Shown here: one piece after another, positions 22,259 to 33,904 of the stretch
How the letters are laid out: each line of letters begins with the position of its first letter
Position numbering within the stretch: the first letter of the stretch is position 1
DNA from: Delphinapterus leucas
Lineage: Eukaryota > Chordata > Mammalia > Artiodactyla > Monodontidae
DNA length: 64,000 nt
Reading direction: 5' to 3'
Assembly (NCBI RefSeq): GCF_002288925.2
Contig: NW_022098050.1
Span: forward strand, 7,205,361-7,269,360
Translations under genes and position numbers: made by a program
The notes under the pieces: model-generated
What the model was told of the DNA's origin: nothing
The model's input: the letters and a program-made list of their open reading frames with translations, nothing else
Databases searched by the model: none

Positions 22259-23871
22259 ATCAGGCTTGCTGACTTGGGACTACACTACAAAGCTACAGTA
22301 ATCAAGACAGTATGGTCCTGGCACAAAACCAGAAATATGGATCAATGGAACAGGATAGAAAGCCCAGAGATAAACCCATGCACATATGGTCACCTTATCT
22401 TTGACAAAAAGGCAAGAATATGCAATGGTGAAAAGACAGCCTCTTCAATAAGTGGTGCTGGGAAACCTGGACAGCTACATGTAAAAGAATGAAATTAGAA
22501 CACTCCCTAACACCATACACAAAAATAAACTCAAAATGGGTTAAAGACCTAAATGTAAGGCCAGACACTATAAAACCCTTAGAGGGAAACATAGGCAGAA
22601 CACTCTATGACATACATCACAGCAAGAGCTTTTTGACCCACCTCCTAGTGAAATGGAAATAAAAACAAAAATAAATAAATGGGACCTATTGAAACTTAAA
22701 AGCTTTTACACAGCAAAGGAAACCATAAACAAGATGAAAAGACAACCCTCAGAATGGGAGAAAATATTTGCAAATGAAGCAACTGACAAAGGATTCATCT
22801 CCAAAATATATAAGCAGCTCATGCAGCTCAATATCAAAAAAACAAACAAACCAATCCACAGATAGGCAGAAGACCTAAATAGACATTTCTCCATAGAAGA
22901 TATACAGATTGCCAACAAACACATGAAAGGATGCTCAACATCACTAATCATTAGAGAAATGCAAATCAAAGCTACAATGAGGTATCACCTCACACCGGTC
23001 AGAATGGCCATCATCAAAATATCTACAAACAATAAATGCTGGAGAGGGTGTGGAGAAAAGGGAACCCTCTTGCACTGTTGGTGGGAATGTAAAGTGATAC
23101 AGCCACTATGGAGAACAGTATGGAGGTTCCTTAGAAATCTAAAAATGGAACCACCATATGACCCAGCAATGCCACTACTGGGCACATACCCTGAGAAAAC
23201 CATAATTCAAAAAGAGACGTGGACCACAATGTTCATTGCAGCACTATTTACAATAGCCAGGACATGGAAGTAACCTAAGTGTCCATCGACAGATGAATGG
23301 ATAAAGAAGATGTGGCACATATATACAATGGAATATTACTCATCTGTAATAAGAAACGAAATGGAGTTATTTGTAGTGAGGTGGATGGACCTGGAATCTG
23401 TCCTATAGAGTGAAGTAAGTCAGAAAGAGAAAAACAAATACCATATGGTAACACATATATATATATGGAATCTAAAAAAAAATGGTTCTGATGAACCTAG
23501 GGGCAGGAAAGGAACAAAGACGCAGATGTAGAGAATGGACTTGAGGACACAGGGAGGGGGAAGGGTAAGCTGGGACAAAGTGAGAGAGAGGCATGGACAT
23601 ATATACACTACAAAATGTAAATAGATAGCTAGTGGGAAGCAGCCGCATAGCAAAGGGAGATCAGCTCGGTGTTTTGTGATGACTTGGAGGGGTGGGATAG
23701 GGAGGGTGGGAGGGAGACGCAAGTGGGAGGAGATATTGGGATATATGTATATGTATACGTATAGCTGATTCACTTTGTTATAAAGCAGAAGCTAACACAC
23801 CACTGTAAAGCAATTATACTCCAATAAAAATGTTTAAAAAACTGAAGAAAACAAACAAACAACAACAACAA
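22259..23871 (+). mobile_element. 5'-truncated L1, end of ORF2 plus 3' UTR
   Basis: The sequence enters L1 in the ORF2 C-terminal region ('CTACACTACAAAGCTACAGTAATCAAG') and runs to CAATTATACTCCAATAAAAATG. An A-rich tail with (CAAA)n and (CAA)n units follows. The TSD AAAGTGAGC (9 bp, perfect) lies at 22250-22258 and 23872-23880. The longest ORF2 remnant is 22923-23273 (peptide [20 protein letters not shown]…). The 3' UTR has a G-run cluster at 23686-23714. The element cannot mobilise itself. Confidence 0.92.
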
Positions 23872-23880
23872 AAAGTGAGC

Positions 23881-24471
23881 CCAAGCGATTTGGAGTCAGA
23901 TCTTCTCTAGAAATGAACTCATGTAGCTGAGTCTGTGTGAGGGCTGGCTCTAGGACTGGGAGTTCTCTGAATTCATTTCCTTAGAGAATCCCATGTTGAT
24001 TGAAGGATAATCACTAAAGATTGCTCTTTTGAAGTTTACATACACATCATAGTATTAAAGCTTGAAAGGAACAACAGCAACCAAAGAATTTTTGGAGGAG
24101 GACTGTTTTGTCACTGACTTGTGTAGAATCGCCAGCGCTTGGTGAAAAGAAAGCAGATCCGCTGGTTGGCGTTATTATTGTTTTAAAATTATCTACAAAC
24201 AATGCAACCCCTTAGGGCCTACACCTGGGACTGACCTTTCCCACTGCCCCACCTGTGGTCCACCAAATTCCAGGAAGGAAAATTACTCCCACTCTTTCAC
24301 AAGTTCTTTTGATAACTTGTTTAGAGCCCTTGAATAGCATTAGGGAAATAAGCCTGTGACACACAGCACAGTGATTCTTGCTCGAAGTTAGCCCCTCATT
24401 TTCTTTTGCTGGGCCCTAAGCCAAGGAACAGGTTTATGGACTTTTCTTGGCTCTAAGGAAGCACTCCCAGC

Positions 24472-24504
<33 letters not shown>

Positions 24505-25379
24505 CGCGCACACACACACACACACACATTGAGGGGGCCACAGGGGAAAGAGGGTGGGTATTGGGTGGAGTGAGAAAAACACAGGAAGACAGATTTGACT
24601 ATACAGTGTTAGGGTATATGTATAACGCCAAGTGGAAGAAAAGCCCTGAATATTCCGTAATAATCCTAACATAAAGTATAATCACAACCTTGGAATTTTT
24701 TTGCCAGTATACTTGCAAGTTCACATGGCCATCCTCAGGCACTGTCTCTGTGCTTTCTACTCACATCCCCAGTTGTTGTCCTCTCCTACAAAAGGCAACT
24801 GAAAATAAACTCTCCTCTGATTCTCTAATCAGAGCCACAATTCCCTTTGGTCCGCCCTTGCTTTTATTTTTCTTCACTGTTCAAACAGGAGAACGTTTGA
24901 AACTGACTCAGTCTGCTCCCAGGATTGTCAGCATGCCTCCCCAGCTTACTTTCTCACCTGCCTCAATGGCAAAGGTTTCTTTGCTTCGTGCACATGAGGC
25001 TGAGCACGTTAAGTCCGCCGAGCCTAGCCTGGCACTCAGAGCCCAATGCGGGGATTTCTTCTAGAGGGAACACGAGGCTGAATATGGAGGAACAGCTAGA
25101 TGCCAATGAAATCTTTTGAAACAATGACTCTGGCTTTAAACAGCCTTCTCATCTTATTTTGAACTCACCATTCTTCTGCCTCAATTCCAGATAAGAATCA
25201 GCCTGGGCTCCTTAATTGCTCCTCTTGTTTTAGACACACTTGTGGCCTGCAGTGTGTCCCTGGGCAACCTTCTGGCTTTACTGCCAGCCTGGCCTATGCT
25301 TTCCCTTCAGCTTCAACTAGGGAAGAAGACCCGCTCATCTTTCAAGTTTCAGCTCGGAGGCTGGGCCTTCAATGCAGTC
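23881..25379. other. Apparently unique DNA between two opposed L1 elements
   Basis: No supported gene. It contains the TG/CG/CA tract listed separately. A plus-strand frame of 124 codons at 24690-25064 has no recognisable domain, and its context gives no support for a gene. Confidence 0.5.
24471..24528. repeat. (TG)n(CG)n(CA)n alternating purine-pyrimidine palindrome
   Basis: 58 bp of strictly alternating pyrimidine-purine steps: TG repeats (24472-24495), CG repeats (about 24496-24509) and CA repeats (to 24528). The two flanking blocks are reverse complements of each other, so the whole tract is a near-perfect palindrome. Such sequence is a classical Z-DNA or cruciform candidate. Confidence 0.95.
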
Positions 25380-25630
25380 TAGTACTCCAGCCAAAGGTTC
25401 TTGGTCCTTCCTCTACACTTCTAAGACCCTTACTTCCTTGTTGCCCATGTGACTTGCATAGCTTGCTACTCTACACTGTAGATATCCACTTGGGGGCCTT
25501 ATGCAGCCAGTGGACTGTAAGCCACTTAAGGGAAGAGTCTACACATGTTGAACAAATTGTATCTATTAGAGTGTGTGGCACATAGCCTTGACCATGAGGT
25601 ATGCACAGTAAATTTGCCTAGTGAATCAAA
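25380..25630 (+). mobile_element. L2 LINE 3' end
   Basis: A sense L2 pattern: 'GGACTGTAAGCCACTTAAGGG', 'GAGTCTACACATGTTG', 'GTGTGTGGCACATAGCC', ending with a 'GCACAGTAAATTTGCC' equivalent. Confidence 0.68.
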
Positions 25631-25804
25631 AGGTTAAAAATAGAAGGGATGAGAGTCAGAAAATATACTATTGGATTAATTTGAGTATCAGTGTGCATGC
25701 AAAGTTATCATTTAAAAATCTTCCGTGATTTCAAGCAAAACCTTTCAAAACAACAAGAAAAAGACAAACATTCCAATAGATAATTTGGGAATGGTGTGAC
25801 TATT

Positions 25805-27365
25805 TTTTTTAATAGATCTTTATTGGAGTATAATTGCTTCACAGTACTGTGTTAGTTTCTGTTGTACAACAAAGCAAATCAGCCATATGCATACACATGT
25901 CCCCATAACCCCTCCCTCTTGCATCTCTCTCCCACCCTCCCTATCCCACCCCTCTAGGTGGACACAAAGCATCGAGCTGATCTCCCTGTGCTATGCAGCT
26001 GCTTCCCACTAGACAACTATTTTACATTCATAAGTGTATATATGTCGATGCTACTCTCACTTCGCCCCAGCTTTGCCCTCCCACCCCATGTTCTCAAGTC
26101 CATTTTCTATGTCTACCTCTTTATTCCTGCCCTGCAGTAGGTTCATCAGTACCTTTTTTTTTTGTTTTTAGAATCCATATATATGTGTTAGCATACGGTA
26201 TTGGTTTTTCTCTCTCTGACTGACTTCACTCTGTAGGACAGACTCTAGGTCCATGTACCTCACCACAGATAACTCAATTTCATTTCTTTTTATGGCTGAG
26301 TAATATTCCATTGTATACATGTGCCACATCTTCTTTATCCGTTCATCTGTCGATGGACACTTAGGTTGCTTCCCTGTCCTGGCTATTGTAAATAGTGCTG
26401 CAATGAACATTGTGGTACATGACTCTTTGAATTATGGTTTTCTCAGGGTATATGCCCAGTAGTGGGATTGCTGGGTCATATGGTAGTTCTATTTTTAGAT
26501 TTTTAAGGAATCTCCATACTGTTCTCCATAGTGGCTGTATCACTTTACATTCCCACCAACAGTGCCAGAGGGTTCCCTTTTCTCCACACCCTCTCCAGCA
26601 TTTATTGTTTGTAGATATATTGATGATGGCCATTCTGACCGGTGTGAGGTGATACCTCATTGTAGTTTTGATTTACATTTCTCTAATGATTAGTGATGTT
26701 GAGCATCCTTTCATGTGTTTGTTGGCAATCTGTATATCTTCTTCGGAGAAATGTCTATTTAGGTGTTCTGCCCATTTTTGGATTGGGTTGTTTGTTTTTT
26801 TCATATTGAGCTGCATGAGCTGCTTGTATATTTTGGAGATGAATCCTTTGTCAGTTGCTTCATTTGCCAATATTTTCTCCCATTCTGAGGGTTGTCTTTT
26901 CGTCTTGTTTATGGTTTCCTTTGCTGTGCAAAAGCTTTTAAGTTTCATTAGGTCCAATTTGTTTATTTTTGTTTTTATTTCCATTTCTCTAGGAGGTGGG
27001 TCAAAAGGGATCTTGCTGTGATGTATGTCATAGAGTGTTCTGCCTCTGTTTTCCTCTAAGAGTTTGATAGTGTCTGGCCTTACATTTAGGTCTTTAACCC
27101 ATTTTGAGTTTATTTTCATGTATGGTGACACGGGAGTGTTCTAATTTCATTCTTTTACATGTAGCTGTCTAGGTTTCCCAGCACCACTTATTGAAGAGGC
27201 TGTCTTTTCCCCATTGTATATTCTTGCCTCCTTTATCAAAGATAAGGTGACCATATGTGCGTTGGTTTATCTCTGGGCTTTCTATCCTGTTCCATTGATC
27301 TATATTTCTGTTTTTGTGCCAGTACCGTACTGCACAAAATGATGACTGTAGCTTTGTAGTATAGG
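25805..27365 (-). mobile_element. 5'-truncated L1, reverse orientation
   Basis: The reverse complement of the same L1 segment as 22259-23871. The 3' poly-A is a T run at 25805-25812, the 3' UTR covers about 25813-26167, and ORF2 C-terminal sequence continues to 27365. Its remnant frames include 26168-26410 (…RMLTHIYGF, the ORF2 end), 26361-26660 and 26673-27131. A stop and frameshifts separate them. The 5' truncation point 'TAGTATA' is the same region as in the plus-strand copy. No clear TSD was found. Confidence 0.9.
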
Positions 27366-27375
27366 TGGCAAAGGT

Positions 27376-28100
27376 TTTTAAAAAATGTATAATACCTACT
27401 GTTGGGAAGGGTTCCACATGGTGTCTCATATGCTGCTGAGAAAATATAAAGGGAGAGAACCTTTGTAAATGGCATTTTGTATCAAGATACTTAAAATGTA
27501 CATATTCTACAACTACTTTGGAAAAACTGTTTGACAGTATCTACTGAAGTCGAACATATGCCATCTTTATGACCTAGCAATTCCAGTCCTAGGTACATAT
27601 CCAACAGAAATGTGTACATATGTTCACCAAAAGACATGTACTAGAATGTTCATAGCAACACTATTCATAATAGCCTTGAATTGAAAAGGACTGAAATGTC
27701 CATCAACAGTAGAATGGATAACGAGTGTGGCATATGCACACAATGGAATACCATCCAGCAATGATAATGAACAAATGATTGCTATCCCCAGCTACATGGA
27801 TGAATTGCAGTAATGACATACTGTTGTATGAAAGGAGCCAGATAAAAAGAGTACATAACATACAAATGATTCTATTTATACGACATTGAAAAACTGGTAA
27901 AATTCATTTATTATGTTAAAGGTCAGTATAGTTGTTACCTTTAGGGTGTTTAGGAACTGGGAAGGTGGCTTCTGGGGGGCTGGTAATATTTTTTGATCTG
28001 AGTATTGGTTCCATGGATGTGTTCACTTGATAAAAATTCATCAACTGGTAATACTTATGATTTGTGAACTTTTTTGGATGGATGGTATCCTTTAATAAAG
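27376..28100 (+). mobile_element. Old L1M 3' end (late ORF2 and 3' UTR)
   Basis: A diverged sense L1: 'GACCTAGCAATTCCAGTCCTAGG', 'ATGTTCATAGCAACACTATTC', 'AATGGAATACCATCCAGCAATG'. It ends with the L1M tail 'AATTCATCAACTGGTAATACTTATGATTTG' and 'CCTTTAATAAAG' at about 28089-28100. Confidence 0.75.
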
Positions 28101-28104
28101 ACTA

Positions 28105-28585
28105 GCTAAATTCTGTATGCTCTTTCACCTAGTAATTTCACAACTAGTGCTTTATCCTGGTGAAATAATTATGGATGCCCCCCCAAATTTATCTGCAAGG
28201 CTTTTCATTCAAAGTGTTACTTTTAACAGTGAGAAATTGAAAGTTATAGAAGTGTCAGATGGTAGTGAAATGGTCAAATATTATTGTGGTAGGATATTTA
28301 CAGCCCTGAAAAGTCATGTTTATGAGGAAGATATAATGACATGGAAAAATATGATTCCATGTAAAATGAAAAAAAGCAGGTTGCTAAACCATATACAGAG
28401 AATTATCATAAGTTCATTAAAAAATATATCCAGAGTCAATGCTTACACTGGTTATTTTGGAGTGATAGGTTTTTCAGGTGGTCTTGTTTTCTGTATTATA
28501 CTTTCTTTAATTCACATTCTAAATTGTATGCAGTGGTTTTACATTATTACTTTATAATCACAAAATGTAGTTAAAATTTTTATAA
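28105..28585 (+). mobile_element. Second old L1M 3' end
   Basis: A different L1M lineage follows directly. The landmarks are 'GAAATGGTCAAATATTATTG', 'GAAGATATAATGACATGGAAAAAT', 'GAAAAAAAGCAGGTTGC' and a tail with 'ACATTATTACTTTATAATCAC'. A 146-codon open frame (28117-28557) lies entirely in this noncoding repeat. Confidence 0.65.
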
Positions 28586-29170
28586 ATACGTCATCCAAAA
28601 AGGATTCTGCCATCCTTAGCCCATGCTTTTTCAAAGCCTATGAAAGCAGAAAAGTCAAACAGGCAAACTCTGTTCTCCTTGCCTTGGCACTCAAACCACA
28701 TCTGCAGGCCTACTGACACCAATAGAACTCTCTGAAACCTATGGAAAACCTTACAAATCCTAGAGGGAATTAAAGAGGCAAGTGAATTAACCTTGTCTCT
28801 TAATAGCGAATGTGGACTGGTGGTAGAATATAGAAACTGCAGGAGGCAGGAAACCGTAAGACAGGAATATGGTAATTTTCCCTTTCCCAGGCTTATAGTG
28901 AAGTTAGCTGTCTGTGGGCTTAGAGAAAGCACTGTTGTAACAGCTGTCTGTTCTCTTTTGTCCTTGAAGCTCCACATTTGGATAGTGACAGTGGAGGACA
29001 AACCCTGGATGATTTTTCTGTTTGTGAGACCTGGATGATAAGCGACCTTGTGCCCACATTGGGGGAGAAGGCCTGGTTTGGATTACATTCTTGAAGTCAA
29101 TCAGAGGCAAAGGAGAGTGGCTTTTCTTAGACCTGGGCACCAAGATTTTATCAACTGATCAGTTGAAGCA
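28586..29170. other. Apparently unique DNA
   Basis: No gene is supported. A minus-strand frame of 136 codons (28591-29001) lacks any recognisable domain and starts close to the old L1M. Confidence 0.5.
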
Positions 29171-29179
29171 AAAAATTCT

Positions 29180-29558
29180 GAGCGAAGTAAGTCAGACAGA
29201 GAAAGACAAATATCATATGCTATCACTTATATGTGGAACCTAAAAAAAATGATACAAATGAACTTACTTACAAAACAGAAATAGAGTCATAGGTGTAGAA
29301 AACAATCTATGGTTACCAAGGGAGAAAGAGGGGGAGGGATAAATTGGGAGATTGGGATTGACATATACACACTACTATATATAAAATAGATAACTAATAA
29401 GGACCTACTGTGTAGCACAGGGAACTCTACTCAATACTCTGTAATAACCTGTATGAGAAAGGAATCTAAAAAGAGGGAATATATGTATATGTATAACTGA
29501 GTCACTTTGCTGTACACCTGAAACTAACACAACATTGTAAATCAACTATACTCCAATA
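29180..29558 (+). mobile_element. 5'-truncated L1, end of ORF2 and 3' UTR
   Basis: L1 end region from 'GAGCGAAGTAAGTCAGACAGAG' to 'CAACTATACTCCAATAAA'. AAAAATTCT at 29171-29179 is repeated at 29559-29567. This TSD overlaps the A-rich tail, so its length is 9-10 bp and the boundary is ambiguous. Confidence 0.9.
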
Positions 29559-29567
29559 AAAAATTCT

Positions 29568-30119
29568 ACTTGTTAACTGTAATATACACAGTTCATCTTA
29601 GATATTATAACTCACAAGGCATCTTTAAAATCAGTGTACAGAAATGTATCATAATTCGCAAGGCAGTGCACCATACCTAACAGTTTGTTGTATGATCAAA
29701 GGGACACTGTAGGCAATGATTTGCAAAATGTCCAGAACATTTGTCCAGGTCATAGTCCCTTTGCCAAATGAAGGTCTCAGCCAAAAGTGTCATAAAATGT
29801 TAAAACTATTCCTGTTCAAATGCCCAACATCTGTGATTTTGTTCATTGTAAACATTATAATATTAAATATAATGTGAAAGTTGTAGCTATGTGAGGTGGT
29901 GCCTTAAGAACTCAGTAAAGGAGGTAAAATCTAAACCATGTTGTATATGGGATGGTTAGCTTACTGCATGAAAGAAGAAACCTGGAGAATTCTCTGGAGG
30001 AAATAAAGGCCCTTCCAGCTGACATCAGTCTGCCTGCAAATTGTATATTCCCACTGTGGCAGGAATACAAAAAGTTACTGAGGCCTGATGCCATCGAATC
30101 ATATACCATCCCACCACCT
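29568..30119. other. Apparently unique DNA
   Basis: No gene or named element seen. Confidence 0.5.
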
Positions 30120-30705
30120 GCTTTGAATCTCTATGAAGATGGAGACCATACAGTTTGGGTCGCCACTGTATTCCTCATGTGCACACAGTTGACACGCAGT
30201 TTGTGCTTATATTAGTTTCCTATAACTGCTATAACAAATTATCACAAACTTAGGATGTTAACAGAAATTAATTCTCTCACAGTTCTGGAAGCCAGAAGTC
30301 TGAAATTGGTATTACTGGGCTGAAATCGAGGTGTTCTCCCTTGGGGGGAGAATCCATTCCTTGCCTCTTCCAGCTCCTGGTGGCTGCCCGCATTCCTTGG
30401 TTTGCGCCTACATCGCTCCAACCTTAAGGGACGCCGTCTCAAATCTTTCTCTGCTCCATCCTCACATGGCCTCCTCTGTGGATGTGAAGTCAAATCTCCC
30501 TCTGACTCTCTCATATAAGGATACTTGTGATTGCATTTAGAGCCCACTTGGATAAATCCAGGATAATCTTGCCATCTCGAAATGCAAATAACACTTTTCC
30601 AAATAAAGTAACATTTACAGGTTCCAGGGATTAAGACTGGTTATTTTGGGGTGTTATTACTGAGCCTACTACAGTGCTTAATAAATATTTGTTGAATTGC
30701 TGTTG
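30120..30705 (+). mobile_element. L2 LINE tail split by an MLT1 LTR
   Basis: An L2 3' end runs to 30207 ('GACACGCAGTTTGTGCT') and resumes at 30674-30705 with GTGCTTAATAAATATTTGTTG. Joining the two sides restores a normal L2 tail, so the LTR between them was inserted later. Confidence 0.7.
30208..30673 (-). mobile_element. MLT1-type solo LTR (ERVL-MaLR), reverse orientation
   Basis: The reverse complement carries the MLT1 pattern. The plus-strand left end is TATATTAGTTTCCTATAACTG and the right end 'TTATTACTGAGCCTACTACA'. A perfect 5-bp duplication GTGCT flanks it at 30203-30207 and 30674-30678. The length of 466 bp is usual for an MLT1 LTR. Confidence 0.88.
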
Positions 30706-31884
30706 TTTCTACCAATATTTGATGGATTTTTCAATCCATCTAGAAGTTTTATTTCTCATTGCAAATTAATAAATTTGCACTCTGAATTTACATGTCAGTC
30801 CCTAATGAGTGTTGTTAATTGGAGGCAGCATCCAGCATACAACCATCTTGAAGACTTCGAGAAAGCTCAGTTTGCTGAGGAACACCCTGGGACTGTGCAG
30901 ATTTCTAAAGTGACTTGTGAGCACCAACCACGTTCCGAACTTTACTGCAAGTAGCTTTCTTTAAGAAAAGATTTCCCAAACCGAAAGTTCTATAGTTTTG
31001 TTTTGATAAAAATTTAAAATAGGCAATTTGATAAAATGCTTTTGAGAAACTTTGCTGCTGGCTCAGCATTGCTCAAAAAATAATTAAAAATGGATTTCAA
31101 AACTCATAGCAAAATAAAAATACATGTAAGTTCTTTTTCTTTCTTCTTTATGTTTGTTGGTAGGATTAAACTTCCAGTTCAAGCCCTGCCCTTTGTATGT
31201 GAAAGCAAGCTGCAGGGGGAATATTGCTGGACTCCATGTCTTTCTGCTTTCACACGTGGAAAAGGTGACTGGGCTGTTCCACTCCAGCAAGCCTCCCTTT
31301 TCTTCCCTGGTCTGCCTTCTCACCTTTCATTCTCTCTGATGCTGGATGGGGATGATACCATTCACCAATCTAGGCTTTTCTTCCTCAGCTGATGACCAAG
31401 GTGAGCTCACTGGGTAAGTGACTTTCCATATTATCACCACTAATACCCTGGATTTTACTGAAGGATTTTCTTTGATGGGCTCTGAAGCACTTACACAGAT
31501 ATACATGTTATCCTCTCTATAATCCTTTGAAGTGGCAGAGACTGTGGACATTTATAAAAGACAGAGACAATGCTGGCCCTGCCCTCAAGTTGGCTTAAGC
31601 ATATTATGTCTGTATCTGGCATTCTGTCAACCAGGATTCTCTATTAGTCAACAGATGTGAGCATCAAAGTAGGCTGAGATAAAAATCCATGTTATTCATG
31701 TAGCCCTAAGTCACTTCAGAATCCTGATAGGTTTTTAGAATTATCTGAGAAAAAAATTATATTTATCGTGGCTTTAATAGTCAGTATGGATTTATAATAG
31801 TCAAAATTTTTGAGAATTTTTAACCCCCAAATGCCACATCCTATTACTTGATTAATGAGAATGCTAAAGAACTTTGGACCTTTA
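30706..31884. other. Apparently unique intergenic DNA
   Basis: No gene or named repeat recognised. Several frames of 60-100 codons overlap each other on both strands with no domain. Confidence 0.5.
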
Positions 31885-31950
31885 AAAAAAGTTCAGGTTC
31901 CCAAATCCTGCCCCTGATCCATTGATTCAGGATCTCTTGGGTGGGACCAA
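31885..31950. mobile_element. Possible MER5A-like hAT fragment
   Basis: A short match to the MER5/MER20 type core: 'AAATCCTGCCCCTGATCCATTGATTCAGGATCTCTTGGG'. The length limits certainty. Confidence 0.4.
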
Positions 31951-31954
31951 GGCA

Positions 31955-32040
31955 TATCTCTGTCTCTCTCTATTTATCTATCTCTATTTCTATATCTCTC
32001 TATGTAAAGTATATATATATATATATATGTATGTATATAG
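31955..32040. repeat. TCTA/TC-rich and (TA)n simple repeat
   Basis: TCTC and TCTA units (31955-32000) followed by a (TA)n block at about 32010-32027 and GTATGTATATAG. Confidence 0.85.
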
Positions 32041-32760
32041 TGCTTTTTAAAAACTTATTATGTAATTTCTAAACATACACAAAAGTAGAAAACACAGTAT
32101 TCCCCATCCAACTTCAACGTTTATCAACACTCTGTTGTTTCAGTTTCAACTCTTCTCTGCCTCCCCCCTTTTGTTTACTGGAGTATTTTAAAAGCAAAAA
32201 CCAGACTTCAGACAATTGATTCCAAAAAATATGTCAGTATTTGTCTCACGTTTTAAGAAAACATGACCAAAATATTATTATCATACCCACAAAGTTAATA
32301 ATAATTCTTTATTATCTGATGTTTAGTCTGTGTTTAATTTTCCCTAGTAGTCTTATAAAATGTCTTTTATATAGTACATAAAATCAGAATACAAACAAGG
32401 TTCACACATTGTACTTGGTTGTTATGTTTCTGAAGTCTCTTCTGTGATAGTTCTTCCTCCATTTATTAGCATACTATATACACTTTTCTCCATCTAGCTA
32501 TTTGTAGAGATAGTCTTATTCATTTTTATAGCTGCATAGGACTCCATTGGGTAGATATACCATATTTTATTCAATCCTTCTCTTGGTGATGAATATTTAT
32601 TTGTGTTGTGTCTAGTCATTAGCTATTACAAATAGTATATTTTTCCCAGTGTATTTTTGGTATAGATTCGTAGAGATGACATTGCTGAGTCAATTATTGC
32701 ATATTTAATTTTGCTCTATCATCAGGAGATTCCAGTATTTGGTAATATATTTTGCTTTTA
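32041..32760 (-). mobile_element. Old L1M 3' region, reverse orientation
   Basis: The antisense L1M pattern: 'CACAAAAGTAGAAAACACAGTATTCC', 'CCAACTTCAACGTTTATCAAC', 'TTTTTATAGCTGCATAGGACTCCATTG', then 'GACATTGCTGAGTCAATTATTGC'. Diverged, no frame left. Confidence 0.7.
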
Positions 32761-33779
32761 TCTCAACTTTCATGCTGTTGTATGGGGAATGATGCCAATT
32801 GCTACCTTGCTGCTTTGCTTGTCACCAGCTTTCCTTTTACACCCTGTGACTTTCTTACACTGGAATAAATGACTAGCTTCAGAGTCTTGAGGTCTTTGTT
32901 CCTAATGGTTACCAGGTTCTGAAGACTGTACACAGCCAAAAAGCCACCTCACTTACAATGCAGTTTTTTGGCAGTGTTAACTTGTGCACGTTATCCATTT
33001 GGTTAGAAATTTCCTCAAGACTTTATGCCTATAAATTGCTTTTTATATTTCAAAATCTACAAACAGCAGCCCTGTGGGACCCGTATCCATCACTACCCTT
33101 ACTCCAATGTTATCACAATTAAGGTAATTACTCCCAGGAAATTTGCAAAAACAACAGTTATTCTGCATCACATTTCCTGATTGAAATTGAATGACTCAAT
33201 AAATTTAGGAAAAAAAGAAGGTACTCTATATTTTAGGAATTAGGTTCATTACTGATAGCAAAACACATTCATGCTGAAAACGGGAGCTAAAAGAACTTGA
33301 GGTGTAAGAAAATAAGAATACAAGAAGAAAAACAACAACTATTAAAGTATTCAAAACAAAAACGATCAAGTTATTATGGATAAATGACAGTCCAAACATT
33401 CAAGAGCACTAATATGCATATTGAAATCTCCATGCTAATTTAGCTAAGCTATACCTGTACTTTTTCTGAGACTGAACTAGACTGGGCCAATTCATAGTAA
33501 ATGGGCTAAATAGGCAACCAGGCAGGTGAGGGGACCTTGGAATGAACCAACAGTGGATCTTTCCACCCCCTGATGCAAAGCATTTGTGGTGATTCCTTCC
33601 AACCAAATGCTGGTGACTGGGGCATATGGGCAAGAAATGTTCTGTTGTACCTTTTTGATTTCAGTCAGAAAATGGTATACTCTTTCCTTTCCATTCTCAC
33701 ACTTCGCAGAAATCACATTGAACTGTTGCTTAGAAACTGAAGATGTTCCATTAACCATTTGCAAGCTGAACATGCTTTT
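32761..33779. other. Apparently unique DNA
   Basis: No gene or named repeat recognised. Confidence 0.5.
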
Positions 33780-33895
33780 GTAGTCAGAGACCAGAGTTTA
33801 ACCTCAGCCTCTCACACAGCCTCAGTGGCTGTGTGACTTTGTGGATGATATAAGCATCCTAAGCTCTATTTCCTCATTGTAAAAATAGGCGTGTT
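33780..33895 (+). mobile_element. MIR SINE fragment
   Basis: A sense MIR core: 'GTAGTCAGAGACCAGAGTTTAACC', 'GTGGCTGTGTGACTTTG', 'CTCTATTTCCTCATTGTAAAAAT'. Confidence 0.65.
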
Positions 33896-33904
33896 GCATA
33901 TCTG

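Noticed and set aside
24690..25064. 124-codon plus-strand frame
   Set aside because: No domain, codon pattern or flanking signals to support a gene; unique DNA with chance open frame.
28117..28557. 146-codon plus-strand frame
   Set aside because: It overlaps an old L1M 3' region that is noncoding, and the peptide has no domain.
28591..29001. 136-codon minus-strand frame
   Set aside because: No recognisable domain, neighbour or repeat of the peptide elsewhere; probably chance in unique DNA.
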